Below, in pieces: positions 6,249-14,375 of a stretch of 43,295 nt of DNA. This DNA comes from Oscillospiraceae bacterium. Its GTDB lineage: Bacteria; Bacillota; Clostridia; Oscillospirales; Oscillospiraceae. The position numbers were made by a program, and so were the translations under genes. Position 1 is the stretch's first letter; each line of letters begins with the position of its first letter. Location: the NCBI GenBank assembly GCA_902802045.1, contig CADCKQ010000011.1, positions 1-43,295 on the forward strand, read 5' to 3'. The notes under the pieces were generated by a model. It saw only the letters and a list, made by a program, of their open reading frames with translations, had not been told where the DNA came from and searched no databases.

Positions 6249-6284
6249 AAAACAAAAGACACACTTTGCGTGTGTCTTTTTGCT
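6249..6284. terminator. bidirectional terminator AAAAGACACAC/GTGTGTCTTTT
   Basis: AAAAGACACAC and GTGTGTCTTTT flank a 4-5 nt loop, with A- and T-runs on both sides. It serves convergent transcription from the left genes and from the ABC operon. The same terminal sequences recur at about 1921 and 3375-3466. Confidence 0.85.
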
Positions 6285-6298
6285 TATTCCTTATTGCT

Positions 6299-7240
6299 TC
6301 ACCTTTTGTCGCGATCAATGAACTCGAGCGCAACGACGGAGACGATCACGAACACGATGAGGAGAGCGGCCAGCATGATCCAGTTGAAAATGACGTTCCC
6401 TGCCTCGGCGGCATATTCGGGAATCCCGTTCTGTTGCCCCGCCCACAGAAGGAAGTCGTCGCGGTATCCGTTTTTCTCCATTTCCACAAGCAGATCCTTG
6501 AGCGGAGTATAGCCTTCTATGTCTATGTTCTCGAACTTCACGAGCATGTTCCACAGCGCGACCATGGGCTGCTCGTTATAGCGCCCGATGCTGCAGAGGC
6601 TGTTCATGCCCCAGTACGAGATCGTCAGGTACTTCACTTTATCGGCAAAGCCGGAAAGATGAAAAAAGGATCCGGAGAATATAAGCTGAAAGATCAGCAG
6701 GAAGGGCATGGCAGTCATGGCCGTCGTGGTGTTGCGCACGATGCTCGAGACCATCAGCGCCATCATGTCGGCCGTGTAGGTGATCAGAAAGATGGTGATG
6801 CCCGTGTCGAGCATGCCCCAGCTGGTAACAACTCCTTCCGCAGGGATGGTGACTCCCGCGACACTGCACACGGCGAGAGTTATGGCAGTCTGCGCGACGC
6901 AGAGCAATAACTGATAGATCATCTGAGCAAATATATACGCGCCCATTTGAAGGCCGGAACGGTGCTCGCGCTTTATGATCTCGCGCTCGCGGCAGACCGA
7001 TTGGATGGAATTGAAAAAGCCGTTCCAGATACTGACGCACACGAGGGCGAAAACGCCCATTTGTGTGCCCTCCTGGGTCTTGAATATGTTCGTTCCGACG
7101 ACGAAGGTGACCAGAGCGGCGATGAGCGCTCCCAGCGGCAGAACCTTCCAGTCGTTCTGGAAGACGAACATACGGAGGAATTTGCCGAGATATATGCGGC
7201 TTTGCGTAAGCCCTCCGTTATGACGGATCCTTTTGGTCAT
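6299..7240 (-). CDS. ABC-2 type transporter permease
   Basis: This 313-residue permease begins with a basic cytoplasmic segment and has about six membrane spans: roughly residues 35-53, 65-82, 105-130, 145-165, 178-195 and 285-308. It has a long extracytoplasmic loop before the last span. The motif REREIIKREHRSGLQMGAY between spans 2 and 3 is the conserved coupling region of ABC2_membrane proteins of the ABCG/White-like type. Its start overlaps the ATPase stop by 4 bp (ATGA), so the two subunits are translationally coupled. Probably an exporter; the substrate is unknown. Confidence 0.87.
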   Translation of the reverse strand: MTKRIRHNGGLTQSRIYLGKFLRMFVFQNDWKVLPLGALIAALVTFVVGTNIFKTQEGTQMGVFALVCVSIWNGFFNSIQSVCREREIIKREHRSGLQMGAYIFAQMIYQLLLCVAQTAITLAVCSVAGVTIPAEGVVTSWGMLDTGITIFLITYTADMMALMVSSIVRNTTTAMTAMPFLLIFQLIFSGSFFHLSGFADKVKYLTISYWGMNSLCSIGRYNEQPMVALWNMLVKFENIDIEGYTPLKDLLVEMEKNGYRDDFLLWAGQQNGIPEYAAEAGNVIFNWIMLAALLIVFVIVSVVALEFIDRDKR

Positions 7241-8601
7241 GCCGTGACGCCTCCTTCCGAAGCAGCCAGCGCTGCATAGCTGGCGATAAAGTGGTCGGCC
7301 AGGCCGTCGCCGCCCTCTTCCTTACGGTTTACGCTCATCACGATGCCTTCCATACTGTCCTTGCCGAAAAACTCACGCGCTTCCTGCGGACTGCCGTAAA
7401 AGGCCAGACGGCCGACACGGCCTGAATCTCTTGCAAGTACGATTACTTTGTCGAACAGATCGATAACGCGGTCGGGCGTATGGGTGATAACGATGACTAT
7501 CTTCCCCTCGTCCGCAATCTCGCGAAGCTTGGTGAAGATCTCGCGGGCGATCACACCGTCGAGCCCGGAGTCGGGCTCATCGAGCACAAACAGCTCGGGA
7601 TCGGAAACAAGCTCCATTGCGATGGAGATCCTCCTCAGCTGCCCGCCGGACTTCTTTGTTACAAGGCCTTCCGCGCCTGCGCTCAGACCCAGCAGATCGA
7701 GCACCTCATGTACTCTGTTCCTGCGCGCCCGTATCTTTGTTCCGCGCGGCAGCCGCAGCAACGCCGCGTCATCCACCGTACGGATCACGGTGTCGTTCCC
7801 GCGTATCAGGTTTTTCTGAGGAACAAAGCCGATCCGGTACTTCATCCGTTTGTAGTCCCGGTATATGTCTGCTCCGTTGAGCGTCATCCTGGCCTTCGCT
7901 TTCTCGTAACCGATGATGGCGTTTACGAGCGTTGTCTTGCCTGAGCCTGAGCCGCCAAGCAGCATAACAAGCGAGCCGTTGGGGATGTCCAGAGAGATGT
8001 CTTTGAGAAGGTAACGCTTTTTCAGAAAGTCTTTAGCGGTGCGCTCATACAGGTCCACACTCAGCCCCGTTTCGCTTGCAGTAAGGGAATGAACGCCCTC
8101 AGCGCCTGCAATCTCCGCGGGTGATGTGCCAGCCACCCATTCCTCCTGAATTGGGAGATCTTTCGGCTGGTATTGCTTGCCGAATCCCAGTATCAGTACA
8201 GGGATCCATTCTGCGATCAGCCAGAGGAGTATCCAGCGCGTTTTCAGTCCGAACACGCGAATGAGACGAATGAAAAAGCGGATCCGGTAGACATAGAGCA
8301 TCACTATCAGGATGAGCACCGCTAGGTCCAACGCTACGGAGAGATTTTCGTTTTGAATTGTATAGTTGGAAGTCACGAGGTAAAAAATGTCGATCAGGAT
8401 CTCCACGACGCCGCATACGATCCCCTCCCTGGCCATATCGAGGCTGTTTCCCAGCGCCATGTATCGCAGGCCGGGTACCCAGGCCATCCAGCGGTGTTTC
8501 CAGTTCAGTTTTTCCGACAGCTTCCATAAACCGATAGAGAACAGCGCCCAAAGGAAGATCGATCTCAGCTGACTGCTTAAATAGGTTTGAAACACAGCCA
8601 T
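7237..8601 (-). CDS. ABC transporter ATPase with N-terminal membrane domain
   Basis: This is a 454-residue fusion. Residues 1-145 hold about four hydrophobic segments (for instance VALDLAVLILIVMLYVY) preceded by WKHRWMAWVPGLRYMALG, which resembles the DUF5684-type membrane domain. Residues 190-410 are an ABCG-like nucleotide-binding domain with Walker A GGSGSGKTT, signature SGGQLRR, Walker B LFVLDEPDSGLD and the H-loop ITHTPDR. Most exporters place the membrane domain in the permease; here a separate permease also follows. The start ATG 8601 is preceded by AAAGGTGG. The N-terminal domain may anchor the ATPase or add a regulatory or substrate-facing element. Confidence 0.85.
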   Translation of the reverse strand: MAVFQTYLSSQLRSIFLWALFSIGLWKLSEKLNWKHRWMAWVPGLRYMALGNSLDMAREGIVCGVVEILIDIFYLVTSNYTIQNENLSVALDLAVLILIVMLYVYRIRFFIRLIRVFGLKTRWILLWLIAEWIPVLILGFGKQYQPKDLPIQEEWVAGTSPAEIAGAEGVHSLTASETGLSVDLYERTAKDFLKKRYLLKDISLDIPNGSLVMLLGGSGSGKTTLVNAIIGYEKAKARMTLNGADIYRDYKRMKYRIGFVPQKNLIRGNDTVIRTVDDAALLRLPRGTKIRARRNRVHEVLDLLGLSAGAEGLVTKKSGGQLRRISIAMELVSDPELFVLDEPDSGLDGVIAREIFTKLREIADEGKIVIVITHTPDRVIDLFDKVIVLARDSGRVGRLAFYGSPQEAREFFGKDSMEGIVMSVNRKEEGGDGLADHFIASYAALAASEGGVTA

Positions 8602-8844
8602 ACAAAAACCACCTTTGATATTAAAAAGTATTGATTACTTTGCTTAATGTATCATAAACAAACGACTTTTCCAATTCATTTTTTACCGATCGCATCCCCG
8701 CCGGATGCAGCTGCTGCCTTCTTACAAATAATAATCTGTTACTTTAAATCAGTACTTGCATAAAATGATTTTTCGTGGTAATTAATTAAATAAGGATGGA
8801 TTTGATCCGAAAACTGAAAATGTATTAGGAAAGGAGAAACGATA

Positions 8845-10371
8845 ATGGCCAGAAGATATGATGCCGTGGTGATCGGCGCCGGAAACGGCGGACTGACCGC
8901 TGCGGCAACAATGGCGAAAGCCGGAAAAAGCGTATTGCTGCTGGAACAGCACAACACGCCCGGCGGTTTCGCGACAAGCTTTGTTCGCGGGCGATTTGAA
9001 TTTGAGCCGTCTCTGCATGAGATGTGCGAGTTCGGTTCGGAGCAGGAGCCCGCAAGTGTAAGGGAGCTGTTTGACGAACTGGGGATCAAACTTGACTGGC
9101 ATCTTGTACCTGAGGCGTACAGGATGGTCCTGCTGAACGACCCCGATGTGAAGGACGTGACAATGCCTTTTGGAGTGGAGGCATACACGGAAGCTGTAGA
9201 GAAGGCGGCCCCGGGGTCTCTCCCGAGCATGAAAAAGTTCCTTGCACTGTGCAGCGACATCAACGATGCGCTCAATTACATGTCCTCTTCGGGCGGTCAT
9301 CCTGACCCGAAAGTCATGCAGAAGGACTATGCCAATTTCCTCAAATGCGCTCCGTATTCCACAAACAAAGTCCTCGATGTTATCGGGATGCCCGTAAAGA
9401 CCCGCAAGATCATCGAGGCGTATTGGTGCTATATGGGCGTGGACTGCGACCATTTCCCGTTCTATGCCTACGCGATCATGCTCTGGAAGTATCTGACTAC
9501 GGGAGGATACATTCCACACAAGCGGACCCACAGCATATCTCTTGCGCTTTCCAACCGCATTCTGGAGCTCGGCGGGGATATTTGGTGCAGCACGAAAGCC
9601 ACCAGGATCTTAATGAAAGACGGAAAGCCCTGCGGAGTGCGTACGACCCACGGAGACGTAGAGACCGAGCATGTCATCTGCGACTGTTCTCCGAATGCGG
9701 TATTCGGGGATATGATGGACGACAGTGAACTTACTTCCGCCCAGCGCAGAGCCATCAATGCCAGGGAGATCGGTATGAGAGGCTTCGTCGTATACGTCGG
9801 ACTCAACAAACCGATGGAGGAGCTCGGACTCGACGCTTACAGCTATTTCATCTACGACAATATGGATACCGTCGACCAAGTGAAGTGTGTCAACAGCTTT
9901 GAAAAGAACCATATCCAGGCGAGCATATGCCTGAATGCTGCGATTCCGGACTGCTCGCCTCCGGGAACGACGATAATGAGCTTCACCACTTTCTTCGGCG
10001 CGGATCTCTGGGACAATATCGCCCCCGAGGATTACGTGAAAACAAAGCGCGCGGTGGCAGACCAGATCTTTGAGGATTTTGCAAAAGCCACAGGCGTCGA
10101 TGTCAGACCGTACATAGAAGAGATCGAGATCGCGACCCCCGCGACTCTGGCGCGCTATACCCTGAACCCCAAAGGCGCGATGTATGCCTACGCCAATTCG
10201 GACTGGGACAGTATGCTTGCAAGGCTCATGATGATGAAAGAGGACGAGATCATCCCCGGAATAAGGTTTGCAGGAGGATACGGCCCGCGCGTTTACGGTT
10301 ACAACTCCACCTACAACTGCGGAAATATGACGGCAAAGCTCACTCTGGCCGATATGAAAGGAGAGGTCTGA
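8845..10371 (+). CDS. CrtI-like FAD-dependent oxidoreductase/saturase
   Basis: This 508-residue flavoprotein begins with a dinucleotide-binding motif (VVIGAGNGGLTAAATMAKAG, then LLLEQHNTPGG) typical of the phytoene desaturase and retinol saturase superfamily. The C-terminal FAD motif is present as IPGIRFAGGYGPRVYGYNST. AAAGGAG lies upstream of ATG 8845. No carotenoid biosynthesis genes (crtB, crtE) are nearby, so a true carotenoid desaturase is unlikely. The next gene, 1 bp away, is a flavin/2Fe-2S reductase, suggesting that this enzyme is fed electrons and works as a reductase on an unsaturated substrate. The substrate is not known. Confidence 0.82.
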   Translation: MARRYDAVVIGAGNGGLTAAATMAKAGKSVLLLEQHNTPGGFATSFVRGRFEFEPSLHEMCEFGSEQEPASVRELFDELGIKLDWHLVPEAYRMVLLNDPDVKDVTMPFGVEAYTEAVEKAAPGSLPSMKKFLALCSDINDALNYMSSSGGHPDPKVMQKDYANFLKCAPYSTNKVLDVIGMPVKTRKIIEAYWCYMGVDCDHFPFYAYAIMLWKYLTTGGYIPHKRTHSISLALSNRILELGGDIWCSTKATRILMKDGKPCGVRTTHGDVETEHVICDCSPNAVFGDMMDDSELTSAQRRAINAREIGMRGFVVYVGLNKPMEELGLDAYSYFIYDNMDTVDQVKCVNSFEKNHIQASICLNAAIPDCSPPGTTIMSFTTFFGADLWDNIAPEDYVKTKRAVADQIFEDFAKATGVDVRPYIEEIEIATPATLARYTLNPKGAMYAYANSDWDSMLARLMMMKEDEIIPGIRFAGGYGPRVYGYNSTYNCGNMTAKLTLADMKGEV

Positions 10372-10372
10372 A

Positions 10373-11566
10373 ATGTCTGATTACAATTTTAAAGTAAAGA
10401 TAATCGGCCTTCTTGACATGCTGGCGTTCAAGGCGATTGTGCCGAAAAGAAAAGCCATCCTGGACGCAGGTCCTGACAAAAAGATAACCGGAATCTACGG
10501 GGCCAATCTGCTGGCAGCAAAGCTCCATCCCAAAAAGCAGGAGATGAAGATCTCGGAGATAACAGATATCCCCGGTGCAGACGCAAAGCACTATATACTT
10601 AAAGGAAATGAGCTTGCTGTATTCCGGGCCGGGCAGTATATCGCCGTGGATCTGAACATCGGCGGGAGCGTTCTCTCGAGAGCTTATACACTCTGCTCCG
10701 ATCCGCTCAAGGCAAAAGAGGGAGTATATGAGCTCGCAATAAAGCGCACTGAAGACGGCTTTGCCTCTGCGTGGATACTCGACAACTGGAAGGTCGGGGA
10801 TACGGTCACCGCTTCCGGTCCTGAGGGATTCTGTTACTATGAGAGCCTGAGAGATGAACCGCGCGTAATTGGTGTTGCGGGCGGAAGCGGTATCACTCCG
10901 CTATTGTCCATGGCCAGAGCGATCGCTTCGGGAGCCGAGGACTTTGATCTGACGATCTTGTACGGCAGCAGGACCGAGGACTCGATAATGCTGAAAGAGG
11001 AACTCGACGGACTTGTTGCCTCATCGGACAGGATAAAAGTCATATATATATTGTCGGAGGAAGAAAAGGAAGGCTACGAGCACGGCTTTATTACCGCGGA
11101 ACTGATAAAGAAATACGCTCCGGAAGGACCATACAGCGTGTTTATGTGCGGGCCTGACGCAATGTACAGTTTTGTCGGAAAGGAATGTGAAAAGCTCGGC
11201 CTGGATAAAAAGCACGTCAGAAAGGAAGCAACTCCTGCCCCCGCCTCACCGGCAGTATTCCCGGATTATCCCGGAAATATAGAGAAAGAATTCACTCTCA
11301 CGCTGAAAATATACGGTGAAGAGCTGAAAGTTCTGATGAAAGCTCAAGAGAGCGTTCTGACTGCTCTTGACAGAGCCGGGATCAAGGCAAACGCCCATTG
11401 CAGAGGCGGCGAATGCGGATTCTGCCGCACAAAGCTCCTGTCAGGAGAATACTTCATCCCTGCACAGTTTGACAAACGCAGAATGGCAGATGATGAGGGC
11501 GGCTATATCCACCCCTGCTGTACGTATCCGCTTTCGGATATGTCGCTGCTCCTCTGGCACGAATAA
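10373..11566 (+). CDS. FNR-type flavin reductase with C-terminal 2Fe-2S domain
   Basis: This 397-residue protein has three domains after an N-terminal extension of about 60 residues: an FAD-binding barrel with RAYTLCS, an NAD(P)H-binding domain with GVAGGSGITPLL and FMCGPDAMY, and a plant-type ferredoxin domain at about 305-397. The cluster ligands are visible in CRGGECGFC plus a later HPCC. The architecture matches BenC/Hmp-like reductases with a C-terminal ferredoxin, passing electrons from NAD(P)H through FAD to 2Fe-2S. It is co-transcribed with the CrtI-like protein, most likely as its electron donor. A terminator follows the gene at 11582. The N-terminal extension has no recognised domain. 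Confidence 0.87.
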   Translation: MSDYNFKVKIIGLLDMLAFKAIVPKRKAILDAGPDKKITGIYGANLLAAKLHPKKQEMKISEITDIPGADAKHYILKGNELAVFRAGQYIAVDLNIGGSVLSRAYTLCSDPLKAKEGVYELAIKRTEDGFASAWILDNWKVGDTVTASGPEGFCYYESLRDEPRVIGVAGGSGITPLLSMARAIASGAEDFDLTILYGSRTEDSIMLKEELDGLVASSDRIKVIYILSEEEKEGYEHGFITAELIKKYAPEGPYSVFMCGPDAMYSFVGKECEKLGLDKKHVRKEATPAPASPAVFPDYPGNIEKEFTLTLKIYGEELKVLMKAQESVLTALDRAGIKANAHCRGGECGFCRTKLLSGEYFIPAQFDKRRMADDEGGYIHPCCTYPLSDMSLLLWHE

Positions 11567-11581
11567 AACAATATGAGATAA

Positions 11582-11618
11582 AATACAGACACATAACGTA
11601 TGTGTCTGTATTCTTTTT
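11582..11618 (+). terminator. rho-independent terminator
   Basis: AATACAGACACAT (11582-11594) pairs with ATGTGTCTGTATT (11600-11612) over a 5-nt loop, followed by CTTTTTT. It ends the flavoprotein operon. Confidence 0.88.
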
Positions 11619-11779
11619 TCAGCCAACCAGGCCGGCACGAACCGCAAAATTCTTATTGATCAAATTCTGTTCTTGCAATTCGGCCTTTTTGGTGGTAAGT
11701 AATAAGCGATATATATTGTCGGAAGGCAGATGACGTCCGGCAGTATGTTCAATCAGATAATAAAAGGCTGATAAAGATT

Positions 11780-14119
11780 ATGACGTTAAATGAACTGAAG
11801 GTCGGGAGCTCCGCCAGGATCGATTCCGTAGGCGGTGAAGGAGCTTTAAGACAGCATTTTCTGGATATGGGGGTCATCCCCGGGGCAGAGCTTAAACTGG
11901 TCAAGCTCGCGCCGATGGGCGATCCGATGGAACTTCGGATCCGGGGCTATGAGCTTACTCTGCGACTGGCTGATGCCGAAAAGATCGGCATTACAGAGAT
12001 CGAAAAAAGTGAGGCTGTCTCTGAAACCGGAGCCCAGCGCAGTAAAAGAGAACATCCTGCTCTGGGCGAGCCCGGAATACACCATGTAAAAGGGGAGACA
12101 GAGCCTCTGCCGGACAGCCACGTGCTGACCTTTGCCCTGGTCGGAAACCAGAACAGCGGAAAGACCACACTCTTCAACCAGCTGACCGGCGCGAACCAGC
12201 ATGTGGGCAATTTCCCCGGAGTCACAGTCGACCGGAAGGACGGTTCCATACGCGGGCATGTAAATACATGCATCACCGATCTGCCGGGCATCTATTCCAT
12301 GTCTCCGTATTCGGGTGAGGAAGTGGTCTCCCGCAATTTTGTGCTCGACGAAAAGCCTGATGCTGTTATAAACATTATTGACGTCACAAGTATCGAACGC
12401 AGCCTTTATCTTACGATGCAGCTGCTTGAGATGGACAGGCCGATGGTGGTCGCACTCAATATGATGGATGAGCTGACCGGCAACGGAGGCTCTATAGATA
12501 TCAACACTTTGGAGGAGATGCTCGGAGTTCCGGTGGTCCCCATCTCCGCAGCGAAGAATCAGGGCGTGGAGGAGCTGATCACACACGCTCTGCATATAGC
12601 AAAATACCAGGAAAAGCCTGTCAGACAGGACTTCTGCTCCAATGAGGACCACGGCGGAGCCGTCCACCGCTGCCTGCACGCGGTTCAGACTCTCATCGAG
12701 GACCATGTACAGAGAGCGGATTTACCTCTGCGCTTTGCAGCAGCCAAAGCCATTGAAGGAGACTCTATGGTTCTGGAGCAGCTGGGTCTTGACAAAAATG
12801 AGCTGGAGATGCTGGAGCACATCACTCTTCAGATGGAGACGGAACGAGGGCTTGACCGCAACGCCTCTATTGCAGACATGCGCTTCTCATTTATTGAAAA
12901 GGTCTGCAGTGCCTGCGTGACAAAACCGCATGAGAGCAAAGAGCATATACGCTCCGGCCGGATAGACAATCTCCTGACAGGAAAATGGACAGCTCTGCCC
13001 ATTTTTATCCTCATCATGTCCGCCGTATTCTATCTCACTTTCAATGTGATCGGTGCTTTTCTTCAGGAACTGCTGGAAAAAGGCGTCGGGGTCCTGACAG
13101 AATGGGTGGATGCAGCGCTTACTGCCGGAAATGTCAATGCCGCCATTCACAGCCTGATCATTGACGGCATCTTTGAAGGCGTCGGTAGCGTGCTCAGCTT
13201 TATACCTATCGTTGTCATTATGTTCTTTTTCCTCTCTCTTCTTGAGGACAGCGGATATATCGCCCGTGTGGCCTTCGTTATGGACAAGCTTCTGCGAAAG
13301 ATCGGCCTCTCGGGCCGGAGCATCGTTCCTCTGCTTATAGGTTTCGGATGCTCAGTCCCTGCAGTAATGGCCACGCGCACCTTGCCCAGTGAGCGCGACC
13401 GCAGGATGACGATACTCCTGACCCCGTTCATGAGCTGTACCGCAAAGCTCCCGATATACGCTTTCTTTGTAAACGCCTTCTTTCCCGCACGCGGAGGTCT
13501 AATAATGAGCGGACTTTACGTACTGGGAATCGTATGCGGGATCCTGATCGCTTTTCTATATAAGGGGACCATGTTCAAGGGAGAGGCCGTGCCTTTCGTG
13601 ATGGAGCTTCCGAACTACCGTCTGCCGAGCGTTCGGTCCACGCTCCAGCTGATGTGGGAAAAAGCAAAGGACTTCCTGCAGAGGGCATTCTCGGTTATTC
13701 TGATAGCCACTATGGTGGTCTGGTTCCTGCAGAGCTTTGATCTGAGGTTCAACCTCGTTGAGGATTCATCCCAGAGCATTATGGCGGCAGTAGCAGGTGT
13801 GCTTGTCCCACTGTTCAGGCCTATAGGCCTCGGCGACTGGCGGATAGTTACGTCTCTGATCTCAGGCTTCATGGCAAAGGAAAGCGTTGTTTCAGTCCTG
13901 GAGGTGCTCTTCGGTACCCAGGGCGGAGTGGCCGCCGTTATGACTCCGGGGACTGCCGGATCGCTTCTTATCTTCAGCCTGCTGTATACCCCTTGCGTGG
14001 CGGCCATTGCCTCGATCAGGCGCGAGATGGGCCGTTCCTGGGCTGCAGGCGTCGCTGTCTGGCAGTGTGTTATAGCATGGATCGCCGCATTTCTCTTCCA
14101 TCTGCTTCCGATAGTATAA
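11780..14119 (+). CDS. feoB: ferrous iron transporter, FeoA-FeoB fusion
   Basis: This is a 779-residue fusion. Residues 1-75 are a FeoA SH3-like domain (LNELKVGSSARIDSVGGEGA, then MGVIPGAELKLVKLAPMGDP). A linker of about 40 residues leads to the FeoB G domain: G1 GNQNSGKTTLFNQL (usual Pro replaced by Gln), G3 DLPGIYSM, G4 NMMDE, G5 SAAKNQG. The C-terminal membrane part has the paired Gate motifs, including GFGCSVPAVMATR with its pore-type cysteine. FeoB imports Fe(II) across the inner membrane. The next gene is the small Cys-rich FeoB-associated protein. The ribosome binding site is weak (AAAGG some 13 nt before the ATG). Iron-responsive control is likely but no clear box was identified. Confidence 0.93.
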   Translation: MTLNELKVGSSARIDSVGGEGALRQHFLDMGVIPGAELKLVKLAPMGDPMELRIRGYELTLRLADAEKIGITEIEKSEAVSETGAQRSKREHPALGEPGIHHVKGETEPLPDSHVLTFALVGNQNSGKTTLFNQLTGANQHVGNFPGVTVDRKDGSIRGHVNTCITDLPGIYSMSPYSGEEVVSRNFVLDEKPDAVINIIDVTSIERSLYLTMQLLEMDRPMVVALNMMDELTGNGGSIDINTLEEMLGVPVVPISAAKNQGVEELITHALHIAKYQEKPVRQDFCSNEDHGGAVHRCLHAVQTLIEDHVQRADLPLRFAAAKAIEGDSMVLEQLGLDKNELEMLEHITLQMETERGLDRNASIADMRFSFIEKVCSACVTKPHESKEHIRSGRIDNLLTGKWTALPIFILIMSAVFYLTFNVIGAFLQELLEKGVGVLTEWVDAALTAGNVNAAIHSLIIDGIFEGVGSVLSFIPIVVIMFFFLSLLEDSGYIARVAFVMDKLLRKIGLSGRSIVPLLIGFGCSVPAVMATRTLPSERDRRMTILLTPFMSCTAKLPIYAFFVNAFFPARGGLIMSGLYVLGIVCGILIAFLYKGTMFKGEAVPFVMELPNYRLPSVRSTLQLMWEKAKDFLQRAFSVILIATMVVWFLQSFDLRFNLVEDSSQSIMAAVAGVLVPLFRPIGLGDWRIVTSLISGFMAKESVVSVLEVLFGTQGGVAAVMTPGTAGSLLIFSLLYTPCVAAIASIRREMGRSWAAGVAVWQCVIAWIAAFLFHLLPIV

Positions 14120-14132
14120 GGAGGACAGCGGG

Positions 14133-14303
14133 ATGAATCTTCTGGATCTTTTGCTGCTGGTGATTATCGCCGCAGTTTTCGTTGCCGCGCTGCTTCTTAC
14201 AAGACACAGCAGAAAAAGCGGGGCAGGCTCCTGTTGCGGCTGCAGCTGTGATTCCTGCGAAGGCTGCGTTTCCTCGGAACATAAGACAGATAGAATAAAG
14301 TAA
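14133..14303 (+). CDS. FeoB-associated Cys-rich membrane protein
   Basis: This is a 56-residue protein. It starts MNLLDLLLLVIIAAVF, giving one membrane helix (residues 5-22), followed by a basic segment. A cysteine cluster follows, GSCCGCSCDSCEGCV, with six cysteines in fifteen residues. AAGGAGG lies just upstream of ATG 14133, and the gene starts 13 bp after feoB. Small proteins of this form are regularly found after feoB in Firmicutes and are thought to handle iron on the cytoplasmic side. The position and composition make this assignment strong. Confidence 0.88.
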   Translation: MNLLDLLLLVIIAAVFVAALLLTRHSRKSGAGSCCGCSCDSCEGCVSSEHKTDRIK

Positions 14304-14375
14304 CGGTACATCTTTATGGATATTTCTGCAGAGAAGGTGCAGGAATGAAGAAGGGGATAAGGAGGTCAGACGCCA

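Noticed and set aside
6266..6910. Long plus-strand frame opposite the ABC permease
   Set aside because: It is antisense to a clear permease, has a His/Asp/Arg-rich composition typical of shadow frames, and no ribosome binding site.
8602..8844. Regulatory element in the divergent gap before the CrtI-like gene
   Set aside because: The 243-bp AT-rich gap surely holds two divergent promoters, but I could not pick convincing -35/-10 pairs or an operator.
11619..11779. Iron box upstream of feoB
   Set aside because: I found no clear Fur- or DtxR-type palindrome in the gap, so no site is claimed.
11846..12706. Minus-strand frame of 286 residues opposite feoB
   Set aside because: It lies wholly inside the FeoA-FeoB coding sequence and shows no protein-family motif.
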